Shown: positions 46,101-58,505 of the stretch, one piece after another
Layout: the number at the start of each line of letters is the position of its first letter
Position numbering within the stretch: position 1 is the stretch's first letter
From: Liquidambar formosana
Lineage: Eukaryota > Streptophyta > Magnoliopsida > Saxifragales > Altingiaceae
DNA: 64,000 bases
Assembly (NCBI GenBank): GCA_039720395.1
Contig: CM077824.1
Span: 15,752,046-15,816,045 of the forward strand
Direction: 5' to 3'
Notes under the pieces: model-generated
Told to the model about the DNA's origin: nothing
Database searches by the model: none
The model's input: only the letters and a program-made list of their open reading frames with translations
Made by a program: the position numbers and the translations under genes

Positions 46101-47550
46101 GTTATTTTATTACTTGTTATAGGATGTTTCCTTGTTCATTTTCAGGTTCTTTCTGCATATATAAGAAGCTTTACTCTTGGTGTGTGCTCTTCCATGGGAC
46201 ATGGGAATCTCACCGAGGAAAAGGAGGCCAGAGAAACATGTGCAACCACAAAGATTATTTGACAAGGTGGATGGAGAGACTTCTGATGTGAACTCATTTT
46301 TTACATGAGGTTGAGGCTATCCATAACATGTCTTGTGCAAAGAAAATTTGTATTCCTATATAAATTGAAGACTCAATAGATCGAAGCTATCATGAACCTC
46401 TCCTGCACAGCTGATGATAATTTGCCCCTCATCTTTCTCGTTGACTATCCTCTTTCTATGCAACCAGCTTCCTCTTCTGGATACAAGTGCTCATCCTGTT
46501 ATGAGGAGAGGGGTGGTGTCTTGGGTGCTCCTGGCATGTGAATGAACATTTTTGTTGGCTGACTCAATGCCACATGCTTCAAGAAGCTCAAATTCTTAGG
46601 TATTAGTTTACTTGACCTAGCTGATGAGCTTAAAGCCCCATGACCTTTTGGTGGTGGTTTGAGCGAATTTAATTATCATCTTGTGGCTTTAGTAGTTTCC
46701 CTATCTGCTATTCTTTCAAGCCAAAATGGAAAATTTATTTACGGGTAATGAAGTACTACAATGTGTTAGAGTCATAGACCAATGGAATTATAGTTTGTTG
46801 TTTTTGATCTGGAAGAATGAGCTTTAAAGAAGTGTTCGTAATGGACATCCATTGGAAATTGAATTGGTGTGAAGAGCACCATGCACTCGTTTAAAGTTCT
46901 AGACAAAACACAATGTGGTTTAAACACCAAAATGAGGATTTTTGTTTACTGTTTAATTTTTCCCCCCTAGTTATAGATTTGGAATAGCTGTACTTTTGCT
47001 TCTAATGTGTCAATAGTTTGGAAATATTCTGAGCAAGAAGTGTGGGCATATCACTGGTTCAGATTGAGGGAAAAACCATACCCTGCATCTAAAACCTCTT
47101 TAAATGAGTGATTACAATAGGTGGCTAACATTAAGTCAACTAATTGGGTCATTTCACTCATTTGTATCTTTAAACATAAGTGGGGTCTTTTAAGATATTA
47201 TCATACTTTTCAGTCCTTCTAATGGAGTAACAATTACAGTGTTGCCTTGATGCCCTTTAATCTGACTTGCTCACTCTTGTATGTCTGTACCAAGGAGAGA
47301 GTGGAGAGGTAACAATGAATCAACAGGGAGGAGAGGACAATGGAAGAAAGGAACATGTGATTATACTGGATTTTGGTTTCTTATTCATAGGTATGAAATT
47401 GAACTTTTTCTCAATTTGTATTTTTCTTTCCAATCTTTCATGACTGTTGTTTTTGCATCTTTTGGCATTCAAGATGCTTTTTTTTGGGGGGGCGTATATA
47501 TATATATATATATAATTTTTTCCCTCTTTTGGTGCTATGATATTTTCAAT
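43199..47550. other. Intergenic sequence without a recognised gene
   Basis: Only short, unsupported frames (the longest are about 60-113 codons with no domain features). It contains a (TA)n tract at 45060-45080 and another near 47497-47513. No bounded element was identified. Confidence 0.4.
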
Positions 47551-47558
47551 GGATCCAT

Positions 47559-48259
47559 TAGGGTTGTGTGCGGGTTGGTTTGGAGCAATTTTGAGAAAAA
47601 TTATCAACCAACCCACTCATAGCGAGTTATAAATTTTCAATCCGTTGTCAAACTGTAAGTGTTAAAAACTAATGGGTTGGTTATTTTTTTAAGTGGTTTG
47701 TCACTAATGGTTTGGGCGGCTTTGGTGGGTTGTAACATGCTCTTTCTAATTGAGGCATTTCTAATATATTGAGCCTTAGCTAATTAGTACGTTATAAATA
47801 ATTTAATAAATCAAGAAAATATAATTATTTAATGTGGTTAAGTGAAGCTTGATATATACTTACATAGTATTTTAATTCCAAATATGAAAATTATGATTTT
47901 ATGAGAAAAACCATTTGATCAATATTGATGAAATTGGTGATAGTTAATGTTATTAAAGGTTGAAGGACCCAAAACTCAACATCCTAGCAAAATATAGATA
48001 AGATAATACATTATTATGAAATTAGAGATATTTGATATTTATAATTTGATATAGACATTATTAAATGTGGGGCATGGGGCAATTTGGTTTATTTGCAGGT
48101 TTGACAAAGTTCAACCTACTAACCAAATCAAATCGCCAATTTTATTGCTCAATCCTGCCCAAACTACGCTTGCCTTATCTTCTCAAACCGTTTGGGTTGG
48201 TGCAGAATGGAGCGGATTGGTTTTGTTTGGCAGATTGGGCGGTTTTTTGTACATCCCTA
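47559..48259. mobile_element. hAT-type MITE, 701 bp, 8-bp target duplication
   Basis: Starts TAGGGTTGTGTGCGGGTTGG and ends ACATCCCTA, flanked by exact GGATCCAT repeats at 47551-47558 and 48260-48267. Subterminal GGTTGGTTTGG and its complements resemble those of the MITE at 408-601. Two overlapping short open frames inside it are not convincing genes. Confidence 0.85.
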
Positions 48260-48267
48260 GGATCCAT

Positions 48268-49177
48268 AGTGGGTTGGTGTTGTGTTAAAATGGAAGAATT
48301 AAGTTTCATGACAGCAGATGAGCAGAATGCATGGAGCTAGATATGGTTCAATTCAATTCATATGAATGGAGCGGATTGTTAAGAGATAGGATGGAAGGTT
48401 GATCTACAAAGTGAATTTCCATATTTGAGTTACCATGTAACAGTAGCAGCAAGCAAAAAAAAGAAAACGAGTTACCATGTGACAGTGGATAAATCATGTT
48501 CTAGTTAAATGAAAGCAGGTTGTGCTGCTCCAAGCCAGAGCTTTGGAATTGGGATTAAGGGATTCAACTTCGATTAAAGTGATTGATTTTGTTAATGTAT
48601 ATTTAAGAATCATTATCAAAAGATAGGTATGGAAGAATTAATTGGAATTGCATTACAACTCCACATAATCCAATTCCAAAAAAGAGCAAAATTAAAATCA
48701 AAACCCAAAAACAAAAAAAAGAAAAGAAAAAAACCGGATAGGTGCTATCATGCAAACGAGTTCTAAAGAATTGGAACAAATTAAGTAAGGATTTAGACAA
48801 GATTTGAGGGAATGAAATGATCGCTTGATGAGTTGCAACAGATGGGATTAAGGTTCTCCAGAAGCTTATGATTCTATTTCTCATGTGTTCTCTTTTCATT
48901 TCCTTTTTTTCAATGAGGTTGACTCACCATTGATATCTCATTTCATTTTACTTACCCTACTTCCAACCAAATAAATGAGCCCTTAGTGAGGTCTAATCAA
49001 ATAGGGTGGAGAAAAGTTACTCTCTTCTCCTCCTTTTATTCCTCTCAATCCAAACAAGCTCTAAGAGTTAATTTTTCCTACAAAAATATATTCTAGTGCT
49101 TTATAAAAACGTTGGCGTTTTGATAGATGAACACAAGAGTAAATCATATAAGGGCTAGGCAATTGTCACCACATGAA
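48268..49177. other. Intergenic sequence without a recognised gene
   Basis: AT-rich. No gene or bounded element was recognised. Confidence 0.4.
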
Positions 49178-49838
49178 ATACTTTAAGCTCTTTACTTAGT
49201 TTACACTTTTTAAAGTTTTATGAAAAATATAAAAGGTTTTTATGAAAACTAGTCATCTGATCCACTTGAAAATATCATTTCAAACAACTTTGTAGAAAAA
49301 AAATTTTCAAAATTTATTGTTTAAGTAGATTTTTTGGCTATTTTAATGAAATATTTTATAAAAATAATATAAAATTTGTAAATGGTCAAAAAATCCACTT
49401 AAACGATAGATTTTAGAAAAATTATTTTCCACAAAGTTATTTGAAATTATGTTATCTAATGGAGGACACGACTAGCTTTTATAGAAGCTTTTTACTCCCT
49501 CTGTTCTTAAATAAGTGGCCTACTTTCTTTTTTGAGATGTTTTAAATTATTGTCACATTTCAAAAGTCATTGGTTCTTTTTTATTCATTTCCTAAAATAC
49601 CCTTAAAAATATATTATCTCTTTTTCTAATATTTTGCACACTTTAGGGTAAAATTGGAATCTCAAAACATGAGGGCAAAATTGAAATCTCAAAACATATG
49701 CATTGATATGAAAGCATTTAATAGGTTTCCTTAAAAAACGTATTTTTTCCAAGGGAACGATCAATTTGAAATGGAGGGAGTATATTTTTCATAAAATTTT
49801 AAAAAATATAAACTAAGTAGGGATTTAGAGTACTTAAA
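49178..49838. mobile_element. Foldback MITE with a nested Stowaway
   Basis: The left arm (ACTTTAAGCTCTTTACTTAG, then AAACTAGTCATCTGATCC, then CAAACAACTTTGTAG) pairs with the right arm (CACAAAGTTATTTGA, GGACACGACTAGCTTTTATA, and after the nested element CTAAGTAGGGATTTAGAGTA). Arms are about 120 bp or more. The Stowaway at 49495-49780 interrupts the right arm, so the foldback element is older. Confidence 0.75.
49495..49780. mobile_element. Stowaway MITE with TA target duplication
   Basis: A 286-bp element from CTCCCTCTGTTCTT to AAATGGAGGGAG, with TA on both sides (49493-49494 and 49781-49782). It lies within the right arm of a foldback element. Confidence 0.9.
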
Positions 49839-52095
49839 GTGCCCTGTTCGGGAACGCTTTTCGGCAGGCCTAATGCGCTTTTGGGCTCCCAGAAATGCTT
49901 GTGAACGTGTTTGGGTAAAATAGGAAAAAGCACTTTGGAGCCTAAACGTGCGCCTGAGCCGAAGCAGGGTCGGGGTTGCTTTTCCGTTAACGTGATGCGG
50001 GAAGCTATTCTTGACTTTAATGATGTTTTTCAAATACTGGAAATACCTTCACAGTTTCAACCAATGGAATCAAAATACCTTTTGTATCCCATTAAACACT
50101 ATCCAAATCTCTAGCCCTTGTTGTTGCTCCCCATCGCCACTCCTTCAACGTTCAAAGCTCCTCTTTTGGTCTCTTGGAAGCTATCCGTCGGCGACATTTG
50201 CGCCGGCAAATTTTCTCTCCTCTCCGGTGATCTTCATGACCGTAGGTTGAAGTTTTAGAAATTTCAGAATTTTGGATCATGAAAACCTGAAGCTTTAGGC
50301 TTAACAACCAATATGATTTTATAGGATTTTGAATGAACAATTTATATATGCATGTAGTACTCTGCGTGAGCTTCGATTCAACACTTGAATCACTAAAACG
50401 GTTAAGAAACGAGGGAGATATTAATCGACGAAATTGGCCCGTTGAATACACGATGTAACCGGATTACACAATACAACCCGCGCGAGGTTGGAGATGATCC
50501 CATAGGACTATGATCTTGTGTAGGTGCATCCGTATATCTTACTGTGTTCTTATGCATTTAAAAGCCATACGATAATCATATGAACCCCAAATTTGACCAT
50601 TGGACTCGTCTTGGCGGACCCTACAATGTGGGACCTTTGGTTGACTATTTTGACCAAATTTGACAGTAGTTTGACTTTTTGGCCATATTAATATTTGTTA
50701 AAAATTTCGAAAAATACCATAAAATTCCAAAAATTACAAAAAATTCCCAAAATTTATAAAGAGTGTTTTAAAAATTATTTTGATCATTTTGGGACAGTAG
50801 TTCACTGTCAGAAGGCCAATAATAATTATTGAGTATGTTATATTTATTTTGAAATTTACCTAAATATTACATATGCATAATTATAAGATTTTATTAGTCC
50901 TCGGGAAGATCCTAGGGAGCATTAATGCTACATTCGCATTGTCAGTATCTATCACGTGGTTTTGGGTTGGTATTGCTTGCGATTGAGGTAAAAAATGTGG
51001 CTTCTTTACATTTAATATGGTGTTATTTTAATATGACAGATGCCTAGTTGCATGAACTGAGGAATTTGAACTTGAGGGTCACATACTAGCATAGTCATAG
51101 ATGAGGATAGACGCACGTGCAGTGCATAGAGATTATGCTATTTTGATGCGTAGGCATTACTATTATTATTGTTATTACAATTACTATATATTGAACTTTG
51201 AATAGTTTGAATATAACCTATATGTGCTAGGGATGTTGGCATTATTTTGGGAACATATATTATTATGGGCATGATGTATGAGCATAACATTTTATATTAA
51301 TTATTTAGGTGTTATTGATGAGCTAGTACAATTATTATTTCAATTAAGTTATAGAGAAATGTCATATTATTGTATTAGCATTTTATTATTAGTATTATTA
51401 TTTTAATTATTTTATATATATATATATATATATTTATTTATTTATTTATTGTGAAAAAATAACTCCAAACTATGGTAATTTTCAACAAAATATTTGACTT
51501 GTAGTTTTGGCGTGATCCTCTTTTAAAGTTATTTACTTTAATAAAATTAGAGTAAAAGCACTTTTATTGCCAAACAAGTTAAATAAGCACTTATGGTAAG
51601 GGTAATAGTGTCATTTCAGGATTACAAGTCATTTCAGGACTTTATTTGCTAAACAGGTAGAAAAGCACTTTTAACATCCAACAGCACTTTTGAAATACAA
51701 TTCCCAAACATAATACAGTAGTCAATTAGAAGCACTATCTTCCACTTCTCTTCTTCTATAGCAAAAGCTCTAAAAGTCACAGTGTTCCCAAACGAGCCCA
51801 AATTTATGTGGTAGCAATTGCTTATGAAAAAAAAAAAAAAAGGGAAGAAGAAGAAGAAGAAGAAGAAGAAGAAGAAGAGAAAAGAAAGTTGGCAAGCAAA
51901 ACACTGCGTTTTGTTCAAACGGTACATGAACTTTGCGTTTTGACATAAACAGTGCGTTCTAGGTTGTTTTACAGGACTCGATCAAGTAAAGCTCTCAAAA
52001 AAAGGGGGAAAATGGAGCCTTCGTCTTCACTCTTTCCTTTCGGTTCGGAGCAAAAACCCTAGGGCATAGTTCAGTCTGTAATTGTAACTGCAATT
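49839..52095. other. Intergenic, with simple repeats
   Basis: No gene. Ends like GTTCGGGAACGCTTTT (49848) and GTGTTCCCAAACGAGCCC (51782-51799) could be the two termini of a hAT-like element, but flanking duplications do not match. Simple repeats: (TA)n at 51415-51433 and (GAA)n at 51844-51879. Confidence 0.4.
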
Positions 52096-52212
52096 TTGCT
52101 TTTGAAAGCAAAAAAAAGAAAAAGAAAAAAAAGCTTTCATTTTCAGTCTCGAAAGCAAAGAAACTTCTCCCAAAATCCCATCCAGGACGCCACTCCATCT
52201 CCACTGATTACT

Positions 52213-53478
52213 ATGTTGAACCATCTCCCTCACGAAGTCTTTCTCGAAATCCTCCTCAGGCTACCCCTCAAAACCCTCGTCCAATGCACCTCCGTCTGCA
52301 AATCGTGGAGCTCCACGATCACAAACCCTAGTTTCATCACCACCCACCTAAATCGCTCCACTGCTTCAAACACCAATAGCAACACTGACCTCCTCCTCCT
52401 CAGGCAATTCTCCAAGAATCAAGAGAAAGAGCGATACTCATTGCGTCTCGACAATGAAACCTCGATGAGTGCGCTGAACTCGAACTTCCGTTCAAGACCC
52501 TATCAGAATACTACTTCAGAATCGTGGGTGCATCTAATGGCTTGCTGTGCTTGTATGATGATTTATTGGGGTACAGACACCTTCAAATACTATGGAACCC
52601 ATCAATCAGAAAATTCGTGACCCTTCCAAGGCCCCGCATTACGTTTATGACGCACGGCCCGTATTCGGCTGCACTGGGTTTCGGATTTGATGTTAAGAGT
52701 AATGACTACAAGGTGGTAAGAGTTGTGAATCTCCAAGGGGATGATGGGCATGATATAGTGCCAGCCGAGGTGGAGCTTTACCCACTTAGCTCCGGTGCTT
52801 GGAGAGGTATTACTTCTCCTGGTCCTCGATATATTATTCGCGGGCTTCTGTGGTTGCAAGCTTTTATGAATGGTGCTGTCCATTGGGTTGCGTATGAGCA
52901 TCGTAAGGTGGCTACCAATACAAATGAGCACCGTGAGGTGGCTACCAATACGATTTTGACGTTCCATATGGGTGATGAGGTCTTTCGGTGAGATGATGCT
53001 GCCAACAAGTTTGGTGCATGTGTTCGGTGTATCTATTGCGGTATATGGGGAATCGCTTGTGCTGCTCCACTATGATGTTCATTTGTTTGATTGTTGTTGT
53101 TGCATATGGATGATGAAAGAGTATGGTGTTGTGGAATCTTGGACTAAACAGTTTAGGATTGATATACAGGCGCAATTAGTGAATACGGTAGGCTTAAGGA
53201 AGAATGCCGAAATTCTTCTGGCAATGAATGATGGAGACCTAGTTTCATATCATCCCAAGACCCAACGAGTTAAGGATCTCGGAATCCATGGAGACACATT
53301 GCATGTGAGTAACTCATTGTATGTGGGTACTTACGTGGAGAGCCTGGTTTTACTCAAGGGAGTAAATGGAGTATTGGGGGGCCTAGAAGAATCATCTGAT
53401 GCAGTTCCCTGCACCTCTTTGCTAGGAGGAAATGATGAAGTTGAAAAAACCGCAACTGTGGAAGGCAATGACGATTAA
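52213..53478 (+). pseudogene. F-box/FBA gene with two single-base frameshifts
   Basis: The frame starts at Met 52213 with an intact F-box (NHLPHEVFLEILLRLPLKTLVQCTSVCKSW). Compared with the paralogue at 59598 one base is missing between 52460 and 52461 (after CAATGAAAC). The frame then continues with SNGLLCLYDD, LWNPSIRKFVTLP, GFGFDVKSNDYKVVRV, VELYPLSSGAW and FMNGAVHWVA, and stops at 52989. One extra T in the run at 52983-52985 shifts the frame again, and the last part (GEMMLP, IWMMKEYGVVESWTKQF, DLVSYHPKTQ, ESLVLL) runs to 53478. A 36-bp segment encoding HRKVATNTNE is partly duplicated near 52900. As written it cannot make a full protein. Everything else is well preserved, so the lesions are recent or could be sequencing errors. 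Confidence 0.88.
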
Positions 53479-56325
53479 GAAGAACAGGCGAGATGTATGA
53501 TGTTGCTCATCCTTCGTTAGTTGAAGCGTATCTTTCATATAACTGATTTTTGTTCTTGCTAAATACATGGTATTGGCTAGTGGCTGAATATATGTTTCAA
53601 AATTGCTAAATATGAATTTCAATACTAAACCCTGCATCGAAGTACTTGTATTGAATGCTAAGTTGTTGCTATTGGTTGGTGTTTAAAACTTAAAATCAAT
53701 TTAATTTTTCTGGTAATATATACTGCAAGTAAAATTGGTCTACCTATGCTACATATTTCGTTTCTTTATTAGATTAATTGTTACAATGTGTATCTTGATG
53801 TTGTTTAATGCTCATATAGGTGCGATGTTGTCAAGGTTATGGCGAGAGTTTTCGGAGTCACTAATGAGGGAGCAAGGAAGGTGGATAATGCATAAAAGGG
53901 TGTTTGTGGTATGGTGAAAGCTTAATGTTTTTAGTTAATTACCTTTTGGCATATAATTCATACTTTGGATTGATAGCCGGTTGGCTCTTTTTTCCTTTTT
54001 TCATAAAAGCTGTATTTAACTCGTTTGATGTTTTTACACTCTTGGAGCTTCTATGACTGATATGATGTTATTCCACAAATCATGTGGTTTAAAAGCAACT
54101 CTCTGTCAAAGGCTGTTTAGGTATGTTGAAGTTTTTCGTTACTCATCTATTACATTTTGATTCCATTTTTCTTGCCGAAATTTGGTTTGGGGTGTGTGCT
54201 ATGTTATTGTGGATAAATTTACTTTGCCAAAACAACTTGGTACGAATAGGCTGGTTTGGTACAAGCACAAAAATTAAGAGGTAGGTAATCATATCTTCAG
54301 CCGAAAGAAAATTTTTCCTAGCATAATGATGATTTGTTATGGGATTTGATGCTTGAATTTATTCTATTGTTTTGAATATGGAGATTCGGAAACATCAAGG
54401 AAGAGCAACTTTTAGATGAATTTTGAAGCTTAACGTTTGTATATGGTTCAAAAGAAAGCTTTTAACTTCATAAATTCGAGTAACTTTTTTGGTTAAGTGA
54501 TTTCTAAAAAAGCAGCGTCATATGGTCATGGGAAGTTTTAGCATTTTGGTGGTTGAAAGACAAGTTTTTCTACCCAAACTGTAAGCGGGTTATAATTAAC
54601 CATGAAATATCTACCCGTATCACTTTTTCTTTTTTTCTTTTTTCTTTTTTTGCAAGAGAAAGGGGGGGGGGGGGGGGGGGGTGGGTTTGAAAAATCCAAT
54701 GAAAATGAAATTGATCCATTTTTATAAATTTAGCAGTTGAATGCACAAGTGGGTAGTGAAATAAGTAGACATCACGACATTACCAAAATGAAAAGATTTG
54801 GGAGAATCAAGTGTTTATATAAAAAGAATTAGACTCATTTAGATGTTATGGAAAGTACCATGGTCTAATTCAAATCCAACACAAAATCAGGGGGTTGATT
54901 TAAATTCTGAGATGACTTGGTGCTCTTGGAGTTTATTTTCATTGGTAGTTTATTGTTGTTTTTGTTTCTGTTCGAGACACAATATACCCGCAGTTATGTT
55001 TTTAATGTATAGCTATCGTGGGAAGCATTCATATAAAAAATAAGGGTGTATTATGGTGAAAGAAGAAACCAAAACCTGCGTCCAAAGCCACTTTAGACTG
55101 TTGATTGCAGACATTGGTTGCCACCTAGATGCTAGAATGTGTTTAAATGATTGGGTCATTTGCACCTCAAAACACAGAGTGGTTGAGGTAATGCAAACAT
55201 TCATTTCAGTCCATTAAATGGAGTGACAGCTATTGGGTTTCCTTTGTGCCAATGATTATTTGGTTTTTCCTACTCTATTTGAGTAGACTAGGTAAGAGTG
55301 GGGGGCCAACATGAACATGTGTGAAGAAGACAAAAATTAAAGAAAGGGAAAAAGAGAAATTGATGTTAGACTTTACTGCTATCTGAAAGGAAAAAAATAT
55401 ATATGAAACCTGAAGGCTTGGAAAGCGATTCTCACAAGCTTTTGATTTTTATCTAGTAGACATGACTGAATGGTCTCTTCCTCAAGTTATAGCTTTCTTT
55501 GAAATTATGAGCTATTGTCTTTGTGTGTACCATATGCCTATGAGATGCTTTGTTTTGGGCTTATAGTCATCTGTAGTTTTCTTTATGGCACCATTGTATT
55601 CTCAGTGAATTTGTAGTGGGATGGGTGTTTTACTTAGTGGATGAATTAAGTATCATGAATGTGAATTTGTTGGGTGCATGTAGTTTAACATGGTCCAGTC
55701 CAACTAAGAAAAAGTAGGGTCTGTTCTTGAGAAACATGATGGAAAAGGGGTTGATTTTAAATGAACTTTTGTACTTAGCTTCCTCAAGTTATAGGAAGAT
55801 AATATTTGGGTTGAAGTCTTGAATTTAAAATCTCTTCCTGTTAACTCCTTTCTACTGGCTTTGTCTAATTTAAATGCTTCCTAATTGTAGAAAGGAATTA
55901 CTGAAATATAAAGATTTAATAGAAAGATCCTTGGGTGCTGCTGATAGAAGGTTGTATGCCAGCTTTTAGGGAAGGAATCATTTTATTAGATCTGAGGTTT
56001 CATGACTTGATAATTACAAAGCTGGAGATTGGGATTCTAAAAGATGCACCCTCTAATAGAGAAACTACAGAGGAAACACTGAAAATAATTTCCCTTTTAA
56101 ATTCTAGCAGGTAATGAGCATAAGAGGCTTCAAACTATTAGCACCAATTTTTTTTCAAATCTGCAATTTGATTGATTAAGCGGCTAGATTTCTGATAGTG
56201 AAAGGATGGGATCTCTTTTCCAGAAGAAGAATTGGAATTTGGAAACTCATTTTCACTTAAAGTTCTCCTTTGGCATACAGTTTTGAAAGTGCTGCCTGTA
56301 ATAGTTACTTTATTGGGGTGGTTCC
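53479..56325 (+). repeat. 3' flank shared with the F-box loci at 783 and 59598
   Basis: Diverged but ordered matches to 1938-5040: 54010-54067 to 2494-2545, 55800-55920 to 4640-4770 (LINE remnant), and 56220-56305 to 4970-5055. No gene. A homopolymer of 20 G lies at 54662-54681 after a T/C-rich stretch. Confidence 0.7.
54662..54681 (+). repeat. Poly(G) tract
   Basis: A run of 20 G residues directly preceded by a CT/T-rich stretch and GAGAAA. Its length is likely uncertain in the assembly. Confidence 0.9.
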
Positions 56326-56479
56326 CTATTGAGGATCAATTTTGTTTGCTTTATTGAAGTTGATCATTTTATTATATTCACTAAGGCTAGATCAGTTTGG
56401 TCCTTCTCTATGTGGTCTATATTCATTGATGTGCTCTACTGCTTTAGGTTAGTGTTGTTGCATAGTGGATTACATGAAT

Positions 56480-56803
56480 CATTAGTCCCACATCGCTGGG
56501 GTACAGAGGAAATGTGCGGTGTATAAGCTGGGAGGGCACCCTCACGCTATAAGCATGCACTTGGGATTGAGTTCTACCCCTACTGTTTGACATGGTATCA
56601 GAGCTGGGAGTACTGCAGGGATGGCTAGGGTGAGCCCTGCATGGTGCAAGGGGGTATGTTAGCAGGTTGCACATAAGGGAAGATGTGAATTGTTAGACCC
56701 ACATCGTCTGTGTACAGAGGAAATGTGCAGTGTACAAGTTGGGAGGCAACTCTCACCCTACAAGCATGCTTTTGGGGTTGAGTTCTACCCTCATCTTTTG
56801 ACA
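56480..56803 (+). mobile_element. TRIM (miniature LTR retrotransposon)
   Basis: Two 113-bp direct repeats (56480-56592 and 56691-56803), each from ..TTAG.CCCACATCG to TTTGACA, enclose only 98 bp. Directly after the first repeat is TGGTATCAGAGC (56593-56604), the primer site for initiator tRNA-Met. Purine-rich AAGGGAAGA (about 56675-56683) lies just before the second repeat. There is no coding capacity. No clean flanking 5-bp duplication was seen. The first bases of the left repeat are mutated from TG to CA. Confidence 0.88.
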
Positions 56804-56994
56804 AATTACTCACCTGCTGAACCCTTTTGGTTATGGACCATACTTGCTTAGGAACAATGTTTCTTTTGGCTTTTCTTAAGAGTGTCTCTAGCCTGTTTTG
56901 GTTGTCAGGCATTCTTCTCCAAGAGGAGGGAGAAGAGTGAACTGTTAGAGAATTGATTAAAAATCAATTCTGATATGGTGATTTGTGCATTTGA

Positions 56995-57320
56995 TTTGTA
57001 AGGTGGTCCTTGTGAGATGGAATTGGAAGGTGGTTTTGATTGTCAAAGGTTGGGAAAATATTTTTGATGGCTGTAGTCCTATAAAGTGACTGACGCTAAG
57101 GCTGCTCACTTTGCAATTGATAGTCGCCTTGTAAGAAGGATGGAATTACTTGCGTTTTGAAGGAGATATCTTAGCAGTCGTGCCCCTTTGGGGAATTTCC
57201 TTGTCCTGCTCAAATGGAAATTTCTCCTATTATTGTTTATTCTAGGTTGATGCTGCATGCTTTGAACTCTTTCTACTTCCATAAGTTTGGCAAAGAAGCG
57301 AATTAGCTAGCCCATTCCCT
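56995..57320 (+). pseudogene. Degenerate LINE RNase H end
   Basis: The frames contain RNase H-type pieces: FEGDILAVV, then FYFHKFGKEAN-stop-LAHSLGQWLF, as in the F.R..N..AH.LA end of plant LINE ORF2. Stops and frameshifts are numerous. It may be the tail end of the same old LINE as at 55800. Confidence 0.6.
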
Positions 57321-57462
57321 CGGGCAATGGCTGTTTGCTTATTTTATTTTATTTTTATTGTTATTTTTAATGTTTTATCAACTTCCTCCACAGCCTGCTA
57401 GCCATGTCTGTAGCGGTACGTGAAGTGTTGTGGCTTTGAATATGGTTTTGTTAATAACTTTC

Positions 57463-57612
57463 ATGATGCATTGGATGAGGGATTTGTAGGAGGGATTTGA
57501 GTTAAGATAGGACTTCAATGCCAAATTATGATGGTGGGAATAGTGGTAAATAGCATTGAAATCCCATCTTAACTCAAATCCCTCCAGCAAATCTCTCATT
57601 CAAACGCACCGT
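57463..57612. mobile_element. Small inverted-repeat MITE
   Basis: AGGAGGGATTTGAGTTAAGA on the left pairs with TCTTAACTCAAATCCCTCC on the right. Pairing extends about 45 bases each side around a short loop, for a total near 150 bp. The outer ends (GCATTGGATGAG and CTCATTCAAACGCACC) also match. It can form a stable hairpin RNA. Confidence 0.75.
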
Positions 57613-58496
57613 CAATGTGTTTCCCAGCCATATAAAATCCGTTGTTTAAGTTGGATTTGGAAATTTCACTGTCAATATTAATGACTGATAAAAATTCATC
57701 GACTCAATCTACTTAAATTCCTTTCATCTCTAAGCCTAGGGAGACAATTAAGTATGTTGCTGTTGTGAACTGTGTGCTTCCAGCCACCAAAACCCGCCAT
57801 TGCCACCGCCCAAAGCATGCATTTTGAACAAAGACTAATGCCTCTTGTGCTTTATTGTTAAAGCCCAATTCTCTGTTTTGGTGTTTTGAAAGAAAAATGT
57901 GAGGGAAAAGAGTGGTATGGAAGGTCCTTTCAGTATGTCTCAGAAATACTAATCTTTGAGAAGTGTCTGTTTTTGAGAGATGTAAAAACTGTGCAATCTA
58001 CTGTGTTTCATGTAAAATATAGAAATGACAGATATTTTGATGAATGTAAACTAGATTGCAAATCATACGAATGGAAATGTTTTTCAGGTAACAATGGTGA
58101 AAATTGTTTGTTTCGGGTAAGATCTGTGGGCAACACTTCTAAATGGCGCATTCTATTGTGTTTCATTTAGGGCACTTTTGTCTGGATGAAATCGGGGAAA
58201 TCAAAATGGAATGGAATGAGTTCAATTGTCAAGTTCACCATTGAAATTTCATTCTATTTTATTATTATTCCCTCCAATTCTGTTCAAACAACTGTCCCTG
58301 GGCTTCAAGAAATTAGTTTGTGAGGGTTTCAAGAAATTAGTTTGGTGAAGGTTTCAACAAATTACTGGGGTGAAGGTTTGAAAACCTTTATTGGGTAAAA
58401 GAAACAGAGTATGATGTTATGAGGGTATAAAAGTAAAGGGAACATAAAATGATAACCCCTTCAAGGTTTGAACCCCACAGGTATTTGATAGGTAAA
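57613..58496. other. Intergenic sequence without a recognised gene
   Basis: A 94-codon frame at 57886-58170 has no recognisable features. At 58310-58380 the phrase AAGAAATTAGTTTGTGAGGG recurs two to three times as a short tandem repeat. Confidence 0.4.
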
Positions 58497-58505
58497 TATT
58501 ATTTA

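Noticed and set aside
47281..47622. 113-codon open frame upstream of and into the hAT MITE
   Set aside because: It crosses a (TA)n tract and the MITE boundary at 47559 and encodes low-complexity sequence with no recognisable domain.
49840..51802. A 2-kb hAT-like element with ends GTTCGGGAACGC and GTGTTCCCAAACG
   Set aside because: The termini are only partly complementary and no matching 8-bp flanks were found, so boundaries could not be supported.
51844..51879. CRISPR-like regular repeats
   Set aside because: It is a simple (GAA)n microsatellite with no spacers, in a plant genome.
57886..58170. 94-codon open frame
   Set aside because: It has no homology that I recognise, no supporting promoter or splice context, and a length expected by chance in this amount of sequence.
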